43,044 nt of DNA. Origin: Phocaeicola sp. Lineage in GTDB: Bacteria; Bacteroidota; Bacteroidia; Bacteroidales; Bacteroidaceae. The position numbers and the translations under genes were made by a program. Of this stretch, positions 1 to 7,132 are shown piece by piece (the first letter of the stretch is position 1; every line of letters begins with the position of its first letter). The notes below the pieces were generated by a model. It did no database searches. It was not told where the DNA came from and was given only the letters and a program-made list of their open reading frames with translations. The stretch lies in assembly GCA_020026175.1 (NCBI GenBank), contig JAHHQV010000019.1:1-43044 (forward strand), read 5' to 3'.

Positions 1-53
1 TTGTATTCTATCATAACATTCTTATTGGGTCAACTTTTTTCAGTCCAACACAG
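1..53 (-). mobile_element. IS terminus, left copy (cut by window edge)
   Basis: These 53 bases are the exact reverse complement of 42990-43042. The IS terminus probably lies at about position 52 (TGTGTTGG when read on the minus strand). An ATG at 14-12 reading outwards opens a partial ORF starting M-I-E-Y-K, identical in the right-hand copy, which suggests the first codons of a transposase. The insertion lies only about 45 bp past the stop codon of the first propeller lipoprotein gene. The IS family cannot be decided from so short an end. Confidence 0.7.
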
Positions 54-97
54 TCGTTGGGCTGGGGGAATTTAGTTCCTCGGAGGAGTTGATAATG

Positions 98-1237
98 TTA
101 CTTTCTCTTTAATGAATAGATTAACAATATTGGATTATCATCAACCGTAGATTGAGATAACAATTCCTTCAATTTATTATCTAACTTTTGACCATCTTCC
201 TGTATCTGTAACAAAAGGTCAGGTCGAAGCAAAGATACAAAACTATTATTGTTAATTACACTTATTGGAGCACTAAATGCACCAACTTTTAACCCCTTTT
301 GAATTTCTTCTTGACTGAAACAATAACTTTTTTGGTTTTCCTTATCATAAAAACCAAAAAACATCTTTTTATTCAAATAATATGGAACACAAATGGAGTA
401 TTTTGTTTCATGAAAATTATAGAATGCTACATAAGGAGAATCCAGCAATTTAGGAATATAGTTCTGATTATTGGCTGCATTATCATTTAGATAATCTATC
501 GAAGCCATTTTATTTCCATTGAAATTAAATTTATACACACATTGAACAGAATCATTCTTTAACCTATAAACTTCTGGTTTATAGGTTAAATAGAAAGTAA
601 TTTCTCCATTTTGCCTCCTCAGCTTTCTATTCGTTCCCAAAGAATAAGCACTGCTGAACGAAATAGGCAAATAATGTTTGGTTACCCTAAAAGTACTGTC
701 TGTTATAAATAAATGAGCATCAGATACCTCCGAATGAATGAAATTAGACCAACAATAGCAATTAGGTGACAATGACTCCATTTCTGTTCTAAGAAATGGT
801 AACTTCCGTTCACTGAGAAACCTAAAATCTGATAAATGGTAGAATAATATTTTCTGAGATGACAAATCAATGACAGAAAGGCGTTCCTGTATAGAATCTA
901 TTGAAATGGAAAAAGGATGTATATATTCACTAGGACCATTACCTTGTTTGCCTATTCGTTTTATGAATTTACCTTCATTGGAAAACAAATAAACAGATTT
1001 AGAGACCATATTATCTAATAATATAAAGCCTGTACTTGTCTTAATACATTGAGATATTCCACCTAACAGACAATCTTTATTTGTTTCTAATTTAACAAAC
1101 GAAATGTCAAATAAATCTGAATTAAATTCTTTATTGTCAACAGAAAAATTAATTTCTATAGCATCTGTTTTATTTTTACTGTTTTTACATGAAATTAAAC
1201 AAAAACAAAACAGAAGGATTATAAATTTTATTTGCAT
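98..1237 (-). CDS. 6-bladed beta-propeller lipoprotein
   Basis: A 379-residue exported protein. I chose the ATG at 1237 because it puts a lipoprotein signal at the N-terminus (M-Q-I-K, a hydrophobic run, then the lipobox L-I-S-C); the longer upstream extension adds no signal. The mature part contains G-K-Q-G-N-G-P-S-E-Y near residue 100, typical of the Bacteroidetes 6-bladed beta-propeller family (BF3164/DUF5128 type) and shared with the gene at 2548-3573. Family members are surface or periplasmic lipoproteins of unknown function, often encoded just after a small NVEALA peptide. Here the nearest NVEALA gene (1982-2224) lies upstream but is separated by an IS630 relic and a strong hairpin, so the pair is probably no longer co-transcribed. 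The function is unknown and the family call is confident. Confidence 0.75.
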   Translation of the reverse strand: MQIKFIILLFCFCLISCKNSKNKTDAIEINFSVDNKEFNSDLFDISFVKLETNKDCLLGGISQCIKTSTGFILLDNMVSKSVYLFSNEGKFIKRIGKQGNGPSEYIHPFSISIDSIQERLSVIDLSSQKILFYHLSDFRFLSERKLPFLRTEMESLSPNCYCWSNFIHSEVSDAHLFITDSTFRVTKHYLPISFSSAYSLGTNRKLRRQNGEITFYLTYKPEVYRLKNDSVQCVYKFNFNGNKMASIDYLNDNAANNQNYIPKLLDSPYVAFYNFHETKYSICVPYYLNKKMFFGFYDKENQKSYCFSQEEIQKGLKVGAFSAPISVINNNSFVSLLRPDLLLQIQEDGQKLDNKLKELLSQSTVDDNPILLIYSLKRK

Positions 1238-1385
1238 AAGTAAGTGATCAAAAATATTTTTATATTCAACATAAAATATTAATATTGTCTCATGATATTC
1301 TAGAATTTGAATCATAAAACATATTAAAGTACTTGAATTAAGTGAGGCTGATTGCCTCAAACTAGAGAAAGGCTATCATAATGGC

Positions 1386-1886
1386 CTACTAATAACTATC
1401 GTATCAGATGTAAATCCATATTACTGAAGTCTTCAAGAAAATCAGCCTCAGAAATAGCTGAAATATTTGATGTAACAGTGCTAACAGTATACTATGGATA
1501 AAACGTTATAGAGAAAATGGTATCAAAGGCACGTGAGACCTGTGAAAAGGCTTCAGGCAAAAAGGCCGGTGACATTACCTTCAAACGTTTTTTTAGAAGC
1601 ATTGGTGCAAGATATAGGCGAATAAGAAAACGCCCAAGGGGCATACCCTCACCGCAACTCTACACATACAAGAAAGAGAAATTGCAAGAACTTGAAATCC
1701 TTGATACCAAAGGTAAAACAGGACTTTATTATGCTTATTAATCCTGCCTAAACGCTATGGAGTATATTGTAAGACAAATGGATAAGACCTGCTGATTACA
1801 ATACTAAGGACTCTCTTTTCTATTGTACAAACAGGGCACTTGCATCTGTTGGTAAGTATTTATTTGTGAATTACTCATATGTATAA
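1386..1886 (+). pseudogene. IS630-family transposase relic
   Basis: Fragments in different frames rebuild an IS630-type transposase. First comes an N-terminal helix-turn-helix (S-R-K-S-A-S-E-I-A-E-I-F-D-V near 1436-1478). After a one-base frameshift near 1497 it continues W-I-K-R-Y-R-E-N-G-I-K-G. A second block (about 1575-1740) reads I-T-F-K-R-F-F-R-S-I-G-A-R-Y-R-R-I-R and ends G-L-Y-Y-A. After a large internal deletion removing the DDE core, a C-terminal piece follows (about 1791-1886, S-L-F-Y-C-T-N-R-A-L-A-S-V-G-K). The gene is clearly dead. It sits between the NVEALA peptide gene and the propeller lipoprotein gene on the opposite strand, and probably separated that pair. The IS family comes from motif memory and would be confirmed by a profile search. 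Confidence 0.7.
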
Positions 1887-1923
1887 AATTAATTTTGAAT
1901 AGTTACTTACAAAAATAGAATAC

Positions 1924-1964
1924 AATCAATAATGCTCGCATTTTTAATACGAGCATTATTGATT
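1924..1964 (-). terminator. 15-bp perfect hairpin terminator
   Basis: The arms 1924-1938 and 1950-1964 are perfectly complementary over 15 bp with an 11-nt loop. The hairpin lies 18 bp after the stop codon of the minus-strand NVEALA gene, so it most likely ends that transcript. On the plus strand it is followed by an interrupted T run, so it may work in both directions. Confidence 0.7.
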
Positions 1965-1981
1965 AAAGTTTTTTAAATATT

Positions 1982-2224
1982 TTAACAGCAAGATAATTTT
2001 CCTGATCCAGAGCATACACATTTTGTATATCCATAATTAGGATCACCTGGTTGAGGATAATAGACAAATTCATAACCATTAGAAGATTCGTCATTAGCCA
2101 ATGCTTCCACATTAGCCAATGCAAGATCCGACATTGTTTTTTCCTGTTGTGATGTATATACACTATAACCAGCCATTAAAGCGAATGCTGCAACGAATGC
2201 AGTTCTAATAATATTCTTTTTCAT
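1982..2224 (-). CDS. NVEALA-domain small exported peptide
   Basis: An 80-residue protein with a basic start (M-K-K-N), a hydrophobic signal-like segment (about residues 6-23), then S-D-L-A-L-A-N-V-E-A-L-A, the motif that names the NVEALA family (PF14055). The C-terminal part is Cys-rich (C-V-C and a terminal C-C). These short Bacteroidetes peptides are exported and usually encoded next to a 6-bladed beta-propeller lipoprotein; their role is unknown, and a secreted or processed peptide is only a guess. It is closed by the hairpin at 1924-1964. A second copy, broken by a stop codon, lies at 3652-3888. The family call is certain from the signature; the function is not known. Confidence 0.9.
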   Translation of the reverse strand: MKKNIIRTAFVAAFALMAGYSVYTSQQEKTMSDLALANVEALANDESSNGYEFVYYPQPGDPNYGYTKCVCSGSGKLSCC

Positions 2225-2287
2225 AAAATTCTAAATATTGTTTATAATATTATTTTTTTATTCACACACAAAGCAACAAATCCCCGA

Positions 2288-2319
2288 TTTGTATTGCTTC
2301 AAAATAATCATTACCTTTG
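2288..2319 (+). promoter_or_regulatory. Bacteroidetes sigma-ABfr promoter
   Basis: TTTG at 2288-2291, a 20-bp spacer, and TACCTTTG at 2312-2319 match the Bacteroidetes promoter consensus (TTTG, about 19 bp, TAnnTTTG). It points away from the NVEALA gene, and no protein gene follows on the plus strand. It would start a transcript near 2326 that ends in the hairpin at 2365-2413. Confidence 0.7.
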
Positions 2320-2325
2320 CATCGG

Positions 2326-2420
2326 AAACACCTCCTCTCTTTAATTGGATGGGTTTAACATTGAGTGGGATATGAATACAAACGTTTGGTAGACATAGGT
2401 TTCATATCTCCACTTTTTTT
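2326..2420 (+). ncRNA. candidate small non-coding RNA of about 95 nt
   Basis: The segment is bounded by a consensus promoter (2288-2319) and an intrinsic terminator. The terminator stem pairs 2365-2376 with 2401-2413 (12 bp, one bulged T) and is followed by seven T residues at 2414-2420. No credible ORF lies inside. The 5' part contains CACCTCCT, the same as the anti-Shine-Dalgarno tail of 16S rRNA, followed by a pyrimidine run. I do not recognise the RNA family. The boundaries are inferred from the promoter spacing and the T tract; the exact 5' end could shift by several bases. Confidence 0.5.
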
Positions 2421-2547
2421 ATCTATCACTTTCTAACGGTTTCTCTGAAAACCGGTGTAATAAGCTTATATGTAATGCTTTTCGATTTTTTCTTGCATAA
2501 ATCCTTGCAAGAACCTTATCAAGGTTGTAATTCCTACATGGAGCATA

Positions 2548-3573
2548 TTACAATACATCATGTAAATTTAAATACCCAAACTGAAATTCGTCATCAAAAG
2601 AAAATATCAACCGGTTGTTCTGCTTGTCATAACACATGCCAAGTATTGGATGATTCAAACTCATAGTTTTAATATAATTTCCATCTATATCAAAAACAAG
2701 CAACTTATCCGGATATATTGACTTAATGGACTTACCGTCCTCTATAAGACGCCTGTCTCCCAGATAAGACACAACCAATCGGTCTCCACAGAAAAGAGCA
2801 TTCTCAAAGTATCTCATCTTATTGGAAGTCTGATTATCCCATTTTGAACCATAAGAAGTAAACTTCAATTCACCTTCCAATGTACACCAGGTAATCAAGT
2901 CATGATGATGATAAACTTCAACATACAGATTATGCTCTTTTGATATTGCTAAAGAAGTACGCTTGCGTTCAATCTCCGGATGGCCTGTGTATGACATAAA
3001 ACTTATTTCTCCGGTTTTCATATTCCACCTGGCAGGAACAGGTTTATAATCCCCGATTTCATTGAACTGTGTGAACAAGGCGTATGACACAGAATCATTC
3101 AGAAACTCAAAAGACAAAGGCACCTGACGCTTGTTGATTATGCCGGCTTTCTGAGGTACATATTTGGAGTTTACAAATATACTGTCAATGGGACATTCAA
3201 ATACCCCATCCTTACCATAGTCTATTATATAAAATGCGTTCTTATCCTCATTGACCGCAAGACTTACCAGGTTTGAAATCTCTCCCGGTCCGTTACCCTG
3301 ACTGCCAAAACCACATTTATACTCAAATGTATTCTTGTCAAATACAGATATAAGATTGTCAACCAGTTTGTGGTCACTCATTACCAAATATTGATTAACG
3401 ATATAAGGTTTTGCCCATGACGAGAAAAAGCAGTCCTTAAAATCTATATGAACTATTTTATCCTCAATATTCACAACATCTGATCCTGCATCATAATTTC
3501 TGATTCCCTTATCATCAGATTTACAACTTGCCAATAAAAAGAGTATCAATAAACTAAAAAATATATTTTTCAT
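2548..3573 (-). CDS. 6-bladed beta-propeller lipoprotein
   Basis: A 341-residue lipoprotein. The ATG at 3573 gives M-K-N-I-F-F, a hydrophobic stretch and the lipobox L-A-S-C-K, so I preferred it to the longer upstream frame. A G-S-Q-G-N-G-P-G-E-I motif (about residue 90) and the repeated Y-I-I-D / V-F-D-type strands match the same propeller family as the gene at 98-1237. Such proteins are predicted to sit in the outer membrane facing the periplasm or surface; no enzymatic residues are evident. The gene starts 78 bp downstream of the NVEALA-type gene at 3652-3888 with no terminator between them, the usual module order, but that peptide gene has an amber codon. Confidence 0.75.
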   Translation of the reverse strand: MKNIFFSLLILFLLASCKSDDKGIRNYDAGSDVVNIEDKIVHIDFKDCFFSSWAKPYIVNQYLVMSDHKLVDNLISVFDKNTFEYKCGFGSQGNGPGEISNLVSLAVNEDKNAFYIIDYGKDGVFECPIDSIFVNSKYVPQKAGIINKRQVPLSFEFLNDSVSYALFTQFNEIGDYKPVPARWNMKTGEISFMSYTGHPEIERKRTSLAISKEHNLYVEVYHHHDLITWCTLEGELKFTSYGSKWDNQTSNKMRYFENALFCGDRLVVSYLGDRRLIEDGKSIKSIYPDKLLVFDIDGNYIKTMSLNHPILGMCYDKQNNRLIFSFDDEFQFGYLNLHDVL

Positions 3574-3651
3574 TTCATGTATGTAGTATAGAAGATATAT
3601 TATAATTCGAATCCAGTTCAAATATAATATATCTTCTTGGTTAATAGAACG

Positions 3652-3888
3652 TTACTTCCAAGTTTTTTCTTTGTATGGATGGTATCCATAGCAGAAACAG
3701 TGTCCTGTCTTATCTAAACAACCATTAGGGCAATCCAGCATACCATCACCTTCGTCATTAGCCAATGCTTCCACATTATCCAAAGCCAAATCAGACATTT
3801 CAGCGTTCTGCTATGAAGCATATACGCTATATCCGGCTGCCAAAACAAATGCTGATGAAAAAACTAATTTAAATATACTCTTTTTCAT
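3652..3888 (-). pseudogene. NVEALA peptide gene with in-frame amber codon
   Basis: One continuous frame of 78 codons runs from ATG 3888 to TAA 3654-3652: signal-like N-terminus (M-K-K-S-I-F-K), A-A-G-Y-S-V-Y-A-S, then M-S-D-L-A-L-D-N-V-E-A-L-A and a Cys-rich tail. Codon 26 (3813-3811) is TAG where the intact paralogue at 1982-2224 has CAG or CAA for Gln, a single C-to-T change. The rest of the frame is open and keeps the family signature, so the lesion looks recent. An internal ATG at codon 31 could start a peptide without signal sequence. The propeller gene 2548-3573 follows on the same strand. Confidence 0.8.
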
Positions 3889-4026
3889 ATAAATCCTTAA
3901 TTCCGCAACTCTTTTTTATAAAAAAATTAAAGCACTGAATGATAGCATAATACCCAGCGCTTTGTCATATCTGAAGATTCACTTAACTTAGTGTTGCTAA
4001 TAAAAGCTCATAAATCTTCATTTGAC

Positions 4027-4712
4027 ATGGCTAAAGTACAAATAAAATAGGAGAAAATCACCCCTTTGGGCGGAATATTTTCAATCATGGAGCAATTTGA
4101 TGCTCTTTTATCCAATGTGATTGATTCAACCTTAGGAAAACGTTGCCAATCCTTCGGCTACAGCTACAGTGAAATCTCGAGCCAGCGAAAGCAAAGTCTC
4201 AAGTTTACTTGAAAGATTTGCTGAGTGCAGACGAGATTATGCAAATACTCCGCTCCCTCATGTGTGTGTTCTTCTGTGGTGGTTCTTGCATTGAGGACGT
4301 CTCCACACATATTATGAGGCATCTTTCCTCTCACCCAAGAATCAGGACATGCAGTGCCGATACGATTCTACGTGCCATAAAGGAATTGACTACCTCAAAC
4401 ATAACCTATACGTCTCCTGTCTCAAGGAAATCATACGACTCCAATGCAGCCGATAAAATGAATGAGCTTCTGTTAAAGTCTCTTATATCTACCGGAGAGT
4501 TACGCAAGGGACAAAGGTATGATTTGGATTTTGACCATCAGTTTATTCAGACCAAAAAATACGATGCCAAACGGACATATAAGAAGTTTACGGGGTATAG
4601 TCTGGAAATAGCTGTCATCGGTGACCATATTGTCGGCATTGAGAATCGTGACGGAAATGCGAATGTACGTTTCTGTCAGCAGCATACACTTGAAAGAATA
4701 TTTGTGACATGA
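4027..4712 (+). pseudogene. IS1380-family transposase relic, copy 1
   Basis: The reading starts M-A-K-V-Q-I-K at 4027, meets a stop (TAG) at codon 8, and continues G-G-I-F-S-I-M-E-Q-F-D to F-G-Y-S-Y-S-E-I. A 71-bp insertion (4176-4246) then shifts the frame. Removing it restores S-E-I-L-R-S-L-M-C-V-F-F-C-G-G-S-C, and the frame runs on through L-D-F-D-H-Q-F-I and I-V-G-I-E-N-R-D-G-N-A-N-V-R-F, the IS1380 signature region, before stopping at 4712. The C-terminal two thirds of the transposase are missing. The 3' edge abuts the truncated lipoprotein relic at 4735, suggesting the IS or a later deletion removed that gene. Confidence 0.85.
4172..4246. repeat. 71-bp palindromic insertion in IS1380 copy 1
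   Basis: The inserted segment is 4176-4246, and AAAT occurs both just before it (4172-4175) and at its end (4243-4246), as expected for a 4-bp target duplication. The unit is an imperfect palindrome: TCTCG at the left pairs with CGAGA at the right, AGCAAA with TTTGCT, and TCAAGT with ACTTGA around a central TT. Taking it out restores the transposase frame exactly (71 = 67 + 4). A near-identical unit lies at the same codon position in the second IS1380 relic (5271-5341). Confidence 0.7.
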
Positions 4713-4734
4713 ATATTGTATCACCTTGCGGATA

Positions 4735-4836
4735 TTAGGAAAAGTGTTTCTGAACTATATTAGAATGTTTGTCTTCAACTCTCACACACGAACTAGTCAA
4801 AAAACATATGACTATAAACAACAATATAGTTTTCAT
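4735..4836 (-). pseudogene. truncated lipoprotein gene (5' fragment)
   Basis: From ATG 4836 the frame reads M-K-T-I-L-L-F-I-V-I-C-F-L-T-S-S-C, a clear lipoprotein signal with lipobox T-S-S-C, then only 16 more residues before a stop at 4735, where the IS1380 relic sequence begins nearby. It lies directly downstream of the frameshifted peptide gene at 4930-5119. By position this is probably the start of a third propeller lipoprotein whose remainder was lost. That identity is inferred from gene order only, since the propeller part is gone. Confidence 0.55.
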
Positions 4837-4929
4837 ATATCTTTAAAATAAAATATATAAATAACTTGCACATCTTAAATCATTTCGAATATGCAAGTTA
4901 TGAATTCATTTCTTTTTTCACAAGAGATT

Positions 4930-5119
4930 CTAATATTCACGTATACATTGCAAACATTCATTAACAATAGGCATTCCTGCTGGTTTGTGAGATTCTACAG
5001 CTCCGCATTCTCCGATTCCGCCCATGGTCGTTTCAGAACATGTAGCATAATAATCCATCGCCATAACCAGCTATTAAGGCAACAACCAGCACCAGTGCTG
5101 TTTCAGTTATTTTTTTCAT
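4930..5119 (-). pseudogene. frameshifted small exported peptide gene
   Basis: ATG 5119 opens M-K-K-I-T-E-T-A-L-V-L-V-V-A-L-I-A-G-Y, the same signal-peptide style as the NVEALA peptides. The frame then stops, but moving by one base gives A-M-D-Y-Y-A-T-C-S-E-T-T-M-G-G-I-G-E-C and continues to a stop at 4930, with four Cys in all. One extra base near 5062 explains it. No N-V-E-A-L-A motif is visible, so this is a related peptide type at best. A lipoprotein fragment follows at 4735-4836, repeating the peptide-then-lipoprotein order seen in the other modules. Confidence 0.5.
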
Positions 5120-5209
5120 GATATTTATATTTTAAGATGAGTGTTTGCAAATATAAAAAAACAAATCAGAAAACAAAATATAAATCTTTTTTTCTTTGTT
5201 TTTCAGGAT

Positions 5210-5526
5210 TTTATTCAGATTAAATATTCGGAAAGTGGTGTCTGCCATTCGGATACAGCTATAGTGAATTCTCGAGCCAGCGAAAGCAGAACATCAAGTT
5301 TACTTGAAAGATTTGCTGAGTGCAGACGAGATTATGCAAATACTCCATACCTTAATGTGAATGTTCTTCTGTGGAGGTTCTTGTATTGGGAATATTTTCA
5401 AACATCAAATGCAGCATCTTTACTATAATCCGAAACTTAATACTTGCAGTGCAAACACCATATTGCGTGCAATCAAGGAATTGACTGTAGATAACACAAC
5501 TTATACATCTTCCGTTTTGGGATAAT
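5210..5526 (+). pseudogene. IS1380-family transposase relic, copy 2
   Basis: A second, more diverged IS1380 fragment in the same orientation as copy 1: F-G-Y-S-Y-S-E, then the 71-bp insertion, then (single frame, one stop) M-F-F-C-G-G-S-C-I-G-N-I-F and L-N-T-C-S-A-N-T-I-L-R-A-I-K-E-L-T. By eye the DNA flanking the insertion is only about 60-65 % identical to copy 1, so this is a different IS lineage rather than a recent duplicate. Both ends are missing. Nothing recognisable lies between its end and the repeats at 5653. Confidence 0.75.
5267..5341. repeat. 71-bp palindromic insertion in IS1380 copy 2
   Basis: The inserted unit is 5271-5341; it differs from the unit at 4176-4246 at only four clustered bases. 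It is flanked by AATT (5267-5270) and AAAT (5338-5341), a slightly diverged target duplication. It interrupts the transposase at the same codon as in copy 1, and removing it joins S-E to L-L-H-T-L-M in frame. Confidence 0.7.
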
Positions 5527-5652
5527 AATACAATATCAAGACTATTCCTACCTATAATATTATCCGGAACTATGATATTTTATTGTCTTATTTAGGCAAA
5601 AAACATATATTTGTACAGGCTTAGACAATTAACTGCCTTAGCATCAAAAAAA

Positions 5653-5734
5653 ATGCGTTTATACGTTTTTTTTAAGCGACCAGGCGTTTTGTCCTAAACG
5701 ACTAGGCGTTTTACTTAAAGCGACAAGGCGTTTT
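5653..5734 (+). repeat. 22-bp-period direct repeats upstream of nitroreductase
   Basis: Three 17-bp units begin at 5674, 5696 and 5718, exactly 22 bp apart. Their consensus is AARCGACNAGGCGTTTT (unit 1 has C, unit 2 T, unit 3 A at the variable base). A weaker fourth copy (about 10 of 17) starts near 5653. They end 58 bp before the nitroreductase start. Two helical turns per unit would place a regulator on one face of the DNA, so an operator array is plausible; no regulator can be named. Confidence 0.6.
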
Positions 5735-5792
5735 AAAAGCTACAGAGATGCATCTGAAAAATTTACACTACATACTTAAAAAAAATATCCTT

Positions 5793-6329
5793 ATGAAAGA
5801 TTTCAGCGAACTAATAAAGAACAGACGCAGCATGCGTAAATTCACTTCTGAAGAAATTTCGCAGGAAGAGGTCGTAACACTGCTGAAGGCAGCACTGATG
5901 TCACCGTCATCAAAACGCTCTAACTGCTGGCAATTCATTGTGGTGGACGACAAGGAAACACTTGAAAAATTGTCTTTTTGTAAAGAGAACGGTTCTTCTT
6001 TAATTAAAGGTTCTGCACTTGCCATAGTAGTAGTGGCAGACCCTCTGGCCAGTGATGTGTGGATAGAGGATGCTTCTATAGCGTCTATTATGATACAGTT
6101 GCAGGCAGAAGACTTAGGACTGGGAAGCTGCTGGGTACAAATAAGGGAAAGGTTTACTTCAGACGGTATACCGTCGAACGAATTCGTACACGAAGTGCTC
6201 GACCTTCCTCTTCGGCTACAGGCTCTTTCCATTATCGCAATAGGACATAAGGGTATGGAGAGAAAGCCTTTTGATGAAAAGAACCTGCAATGGGAAAAGA
6301 TACATATCAACAAATTTGGAGGTAAATGA
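5793..6329 (+). CDS. nitroreductase family protein
   Basis: A 178-residue FMN-dependent NAD(P)H oxidoreductase of the nitroreductase superfamily. The N-terminal N-R-R-S-M-R-K-F motif (residues 9-16) binds the flavin phosphate, S-P-S-S-K-R-S-N-C-W-Q-F (about 36-47) is the second flavin contact, and G-L-G-S-C-W near residue 110 is also typical. I start at ATG 5793 because the family begins with F-x-x-L-I-x-x-R-R-S; the 15 upstream codons add nothing. It is the first gene of a tight four-gene operon: its stop overlaps the next start (ATGA at 6326). The physiological substrate cannot be told; nitroaromatics, quinones or a flavin-linked housekeeping role are all possible. Confidence 0.85.
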   Translation: MKDFSELIKNRRSMRKFTSEEISQEEVVTLLKAALMSPSSKRSNCWQFIVVDDKETLEKLSFCKENGSSLIKGSALAIVVVADPLASDVWIEDASIASIMIQLQAEDLGLGSCWVQIRERFTSDGIPSNEFVHEVLDLPLRLQALSIIAIGHKGMERKPFDEKNLQWEKIHINKFGGK

Positions 6330-7132
6330 AAATGAATGTACGCGACTTGTCTATAGTTATGATAGGTGCAGGCAATGTAGCCTTTCATCTCACTTTGGGA
6401 CTTTTAAAAGCTGGCATAAGAGTGAAGCAAGTATATAGCCGCACTGCCGAATCGGCTTTGCCTCTCGCCTTCAGCATAGGAGCATCGTATGCTACAGAGA
6501 TTGAAGATGTGATGGATAATGCCGACCTGTATATCGTATCGCTTAAAGATTCTGTTCTTGAAGATATACTTCCCAAACTGGTAAAGCGCAATCCTGATGC
6601 ACTTTTTGTACATACTGCCGGAAGTGTTTCCATCGACATTTGGAAAGGTCTGACCGGAAGATACGGGGTTATGTATCCGATGCAGACTTTCTCGAAACAG
6701 AGGGAGGTTGATTTCTGCAAAGTGCATTTCTTTATAGAGGCCAACAACAGTGATGATACGGAACTGCTCAGAAAGGTTGCTTCACGTCTAAGCCCGAATG
6801 TGTTCGAAGCCTCATCAGAACAGAGAAAGTATCTTCATATTTCGGCTGTTTTTGCATGCAATTTTACAAACCACATGTATGCCGTATGCGAACACCTGCT
6901 GAAAGAACACGGACTGCCGTTCAGCTCTATGCTGCCGCTAATAGACGAAACTGCCATGAAGGCTCATCAAATGTCGCCCGTAGATGCACAGACGGGGCCG
7001 GCACAAAGAAACGACATCAACATAATGGAGCAACACATAGGCATGTTGGAATCCGAACCTGAACTTGCTGATATATACAAGGCTATAAGCAACAACATAA
7101 ATAAGTATGATTCAAATAAGAAGACGATATGA
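6326..7132 (+). CDS. DUF2520 / F420-type NADP-binding Rossmann protein
   Basis: 268 residues. A dinucleotide-binding fold starts at once: I-V-M-I-G-A-G-N-V-A (residues 10-19, G-x-G-x-x-A), followed by Y-S-R-T-A-E-S-A near 37-44. The middle has H-T-A-G-S-V and G-V-M-Y-P-M-Q-T-F, and the C-terminal helical half (N-F-T-N-H-M, G-P-A-Q-R-N-D) is the DUF2520 domain seen in ketopantoate-reductase-like or prephenate-dehydrogenase-like proteins. No substrate is established for the family. It overlaps the nitroreductase by four bases and the KdsC-like gene by four, so translation is probably coupled. The same set (DUF2520, KdsC-like, Maf) recurs in Bacteroidales genomes as far as I recall. Confidence 0.85.
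   Translation: MKMNVRDLSIVMIGAGNVAFHLTLGLLKAGIRVKQVYSRTAESALPLAFSIGASYATEIEDVMDNADLYIVSLKDSVLEDILPKLVKRNPDALFVHTAGSVSIDIWKGLTGRYGVMYPMQTFSKQREVDFCKVHFFIEANNSDDTELLRKVASRLSPNVFEASSEQRKYLHISAVFACNFTNHMYAVCEHLLKEHGLPFSSMLPLIDETAMKAHQMSPVDAQTGPAQRNDINIMEQHIGMLESEPELADIYKAISNNINKYDSNKKTI

Noticed and set aside
2475..2666. Plus-strand open frame of 63 codons
   Set aside because: It overlaps the end of the minus-strand propeller lipoprotein gene, has no family features and no promoter at a sensible distance.
3811..3813. Amber codon as a recoded amino acid (pyrrolysine or suppressor)
   Set aside because: There is no pyl system here, the paralogue has Gln at this place, and a simple C-to-T mutation suffices.
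5141..5428. Plus-strand open frame of 95 codons
   Set aside because: It is an out-of-frame reading through the second IS1380 relic and its 71-bp insertion; the IS1380 frame explains the sequence.
5653..5734. CRISPR array
   Set aside because: The repeat unit is 17 bp with 5-bp spacers at a fixed 22-bp period, with no variable spacers and no cas genes.
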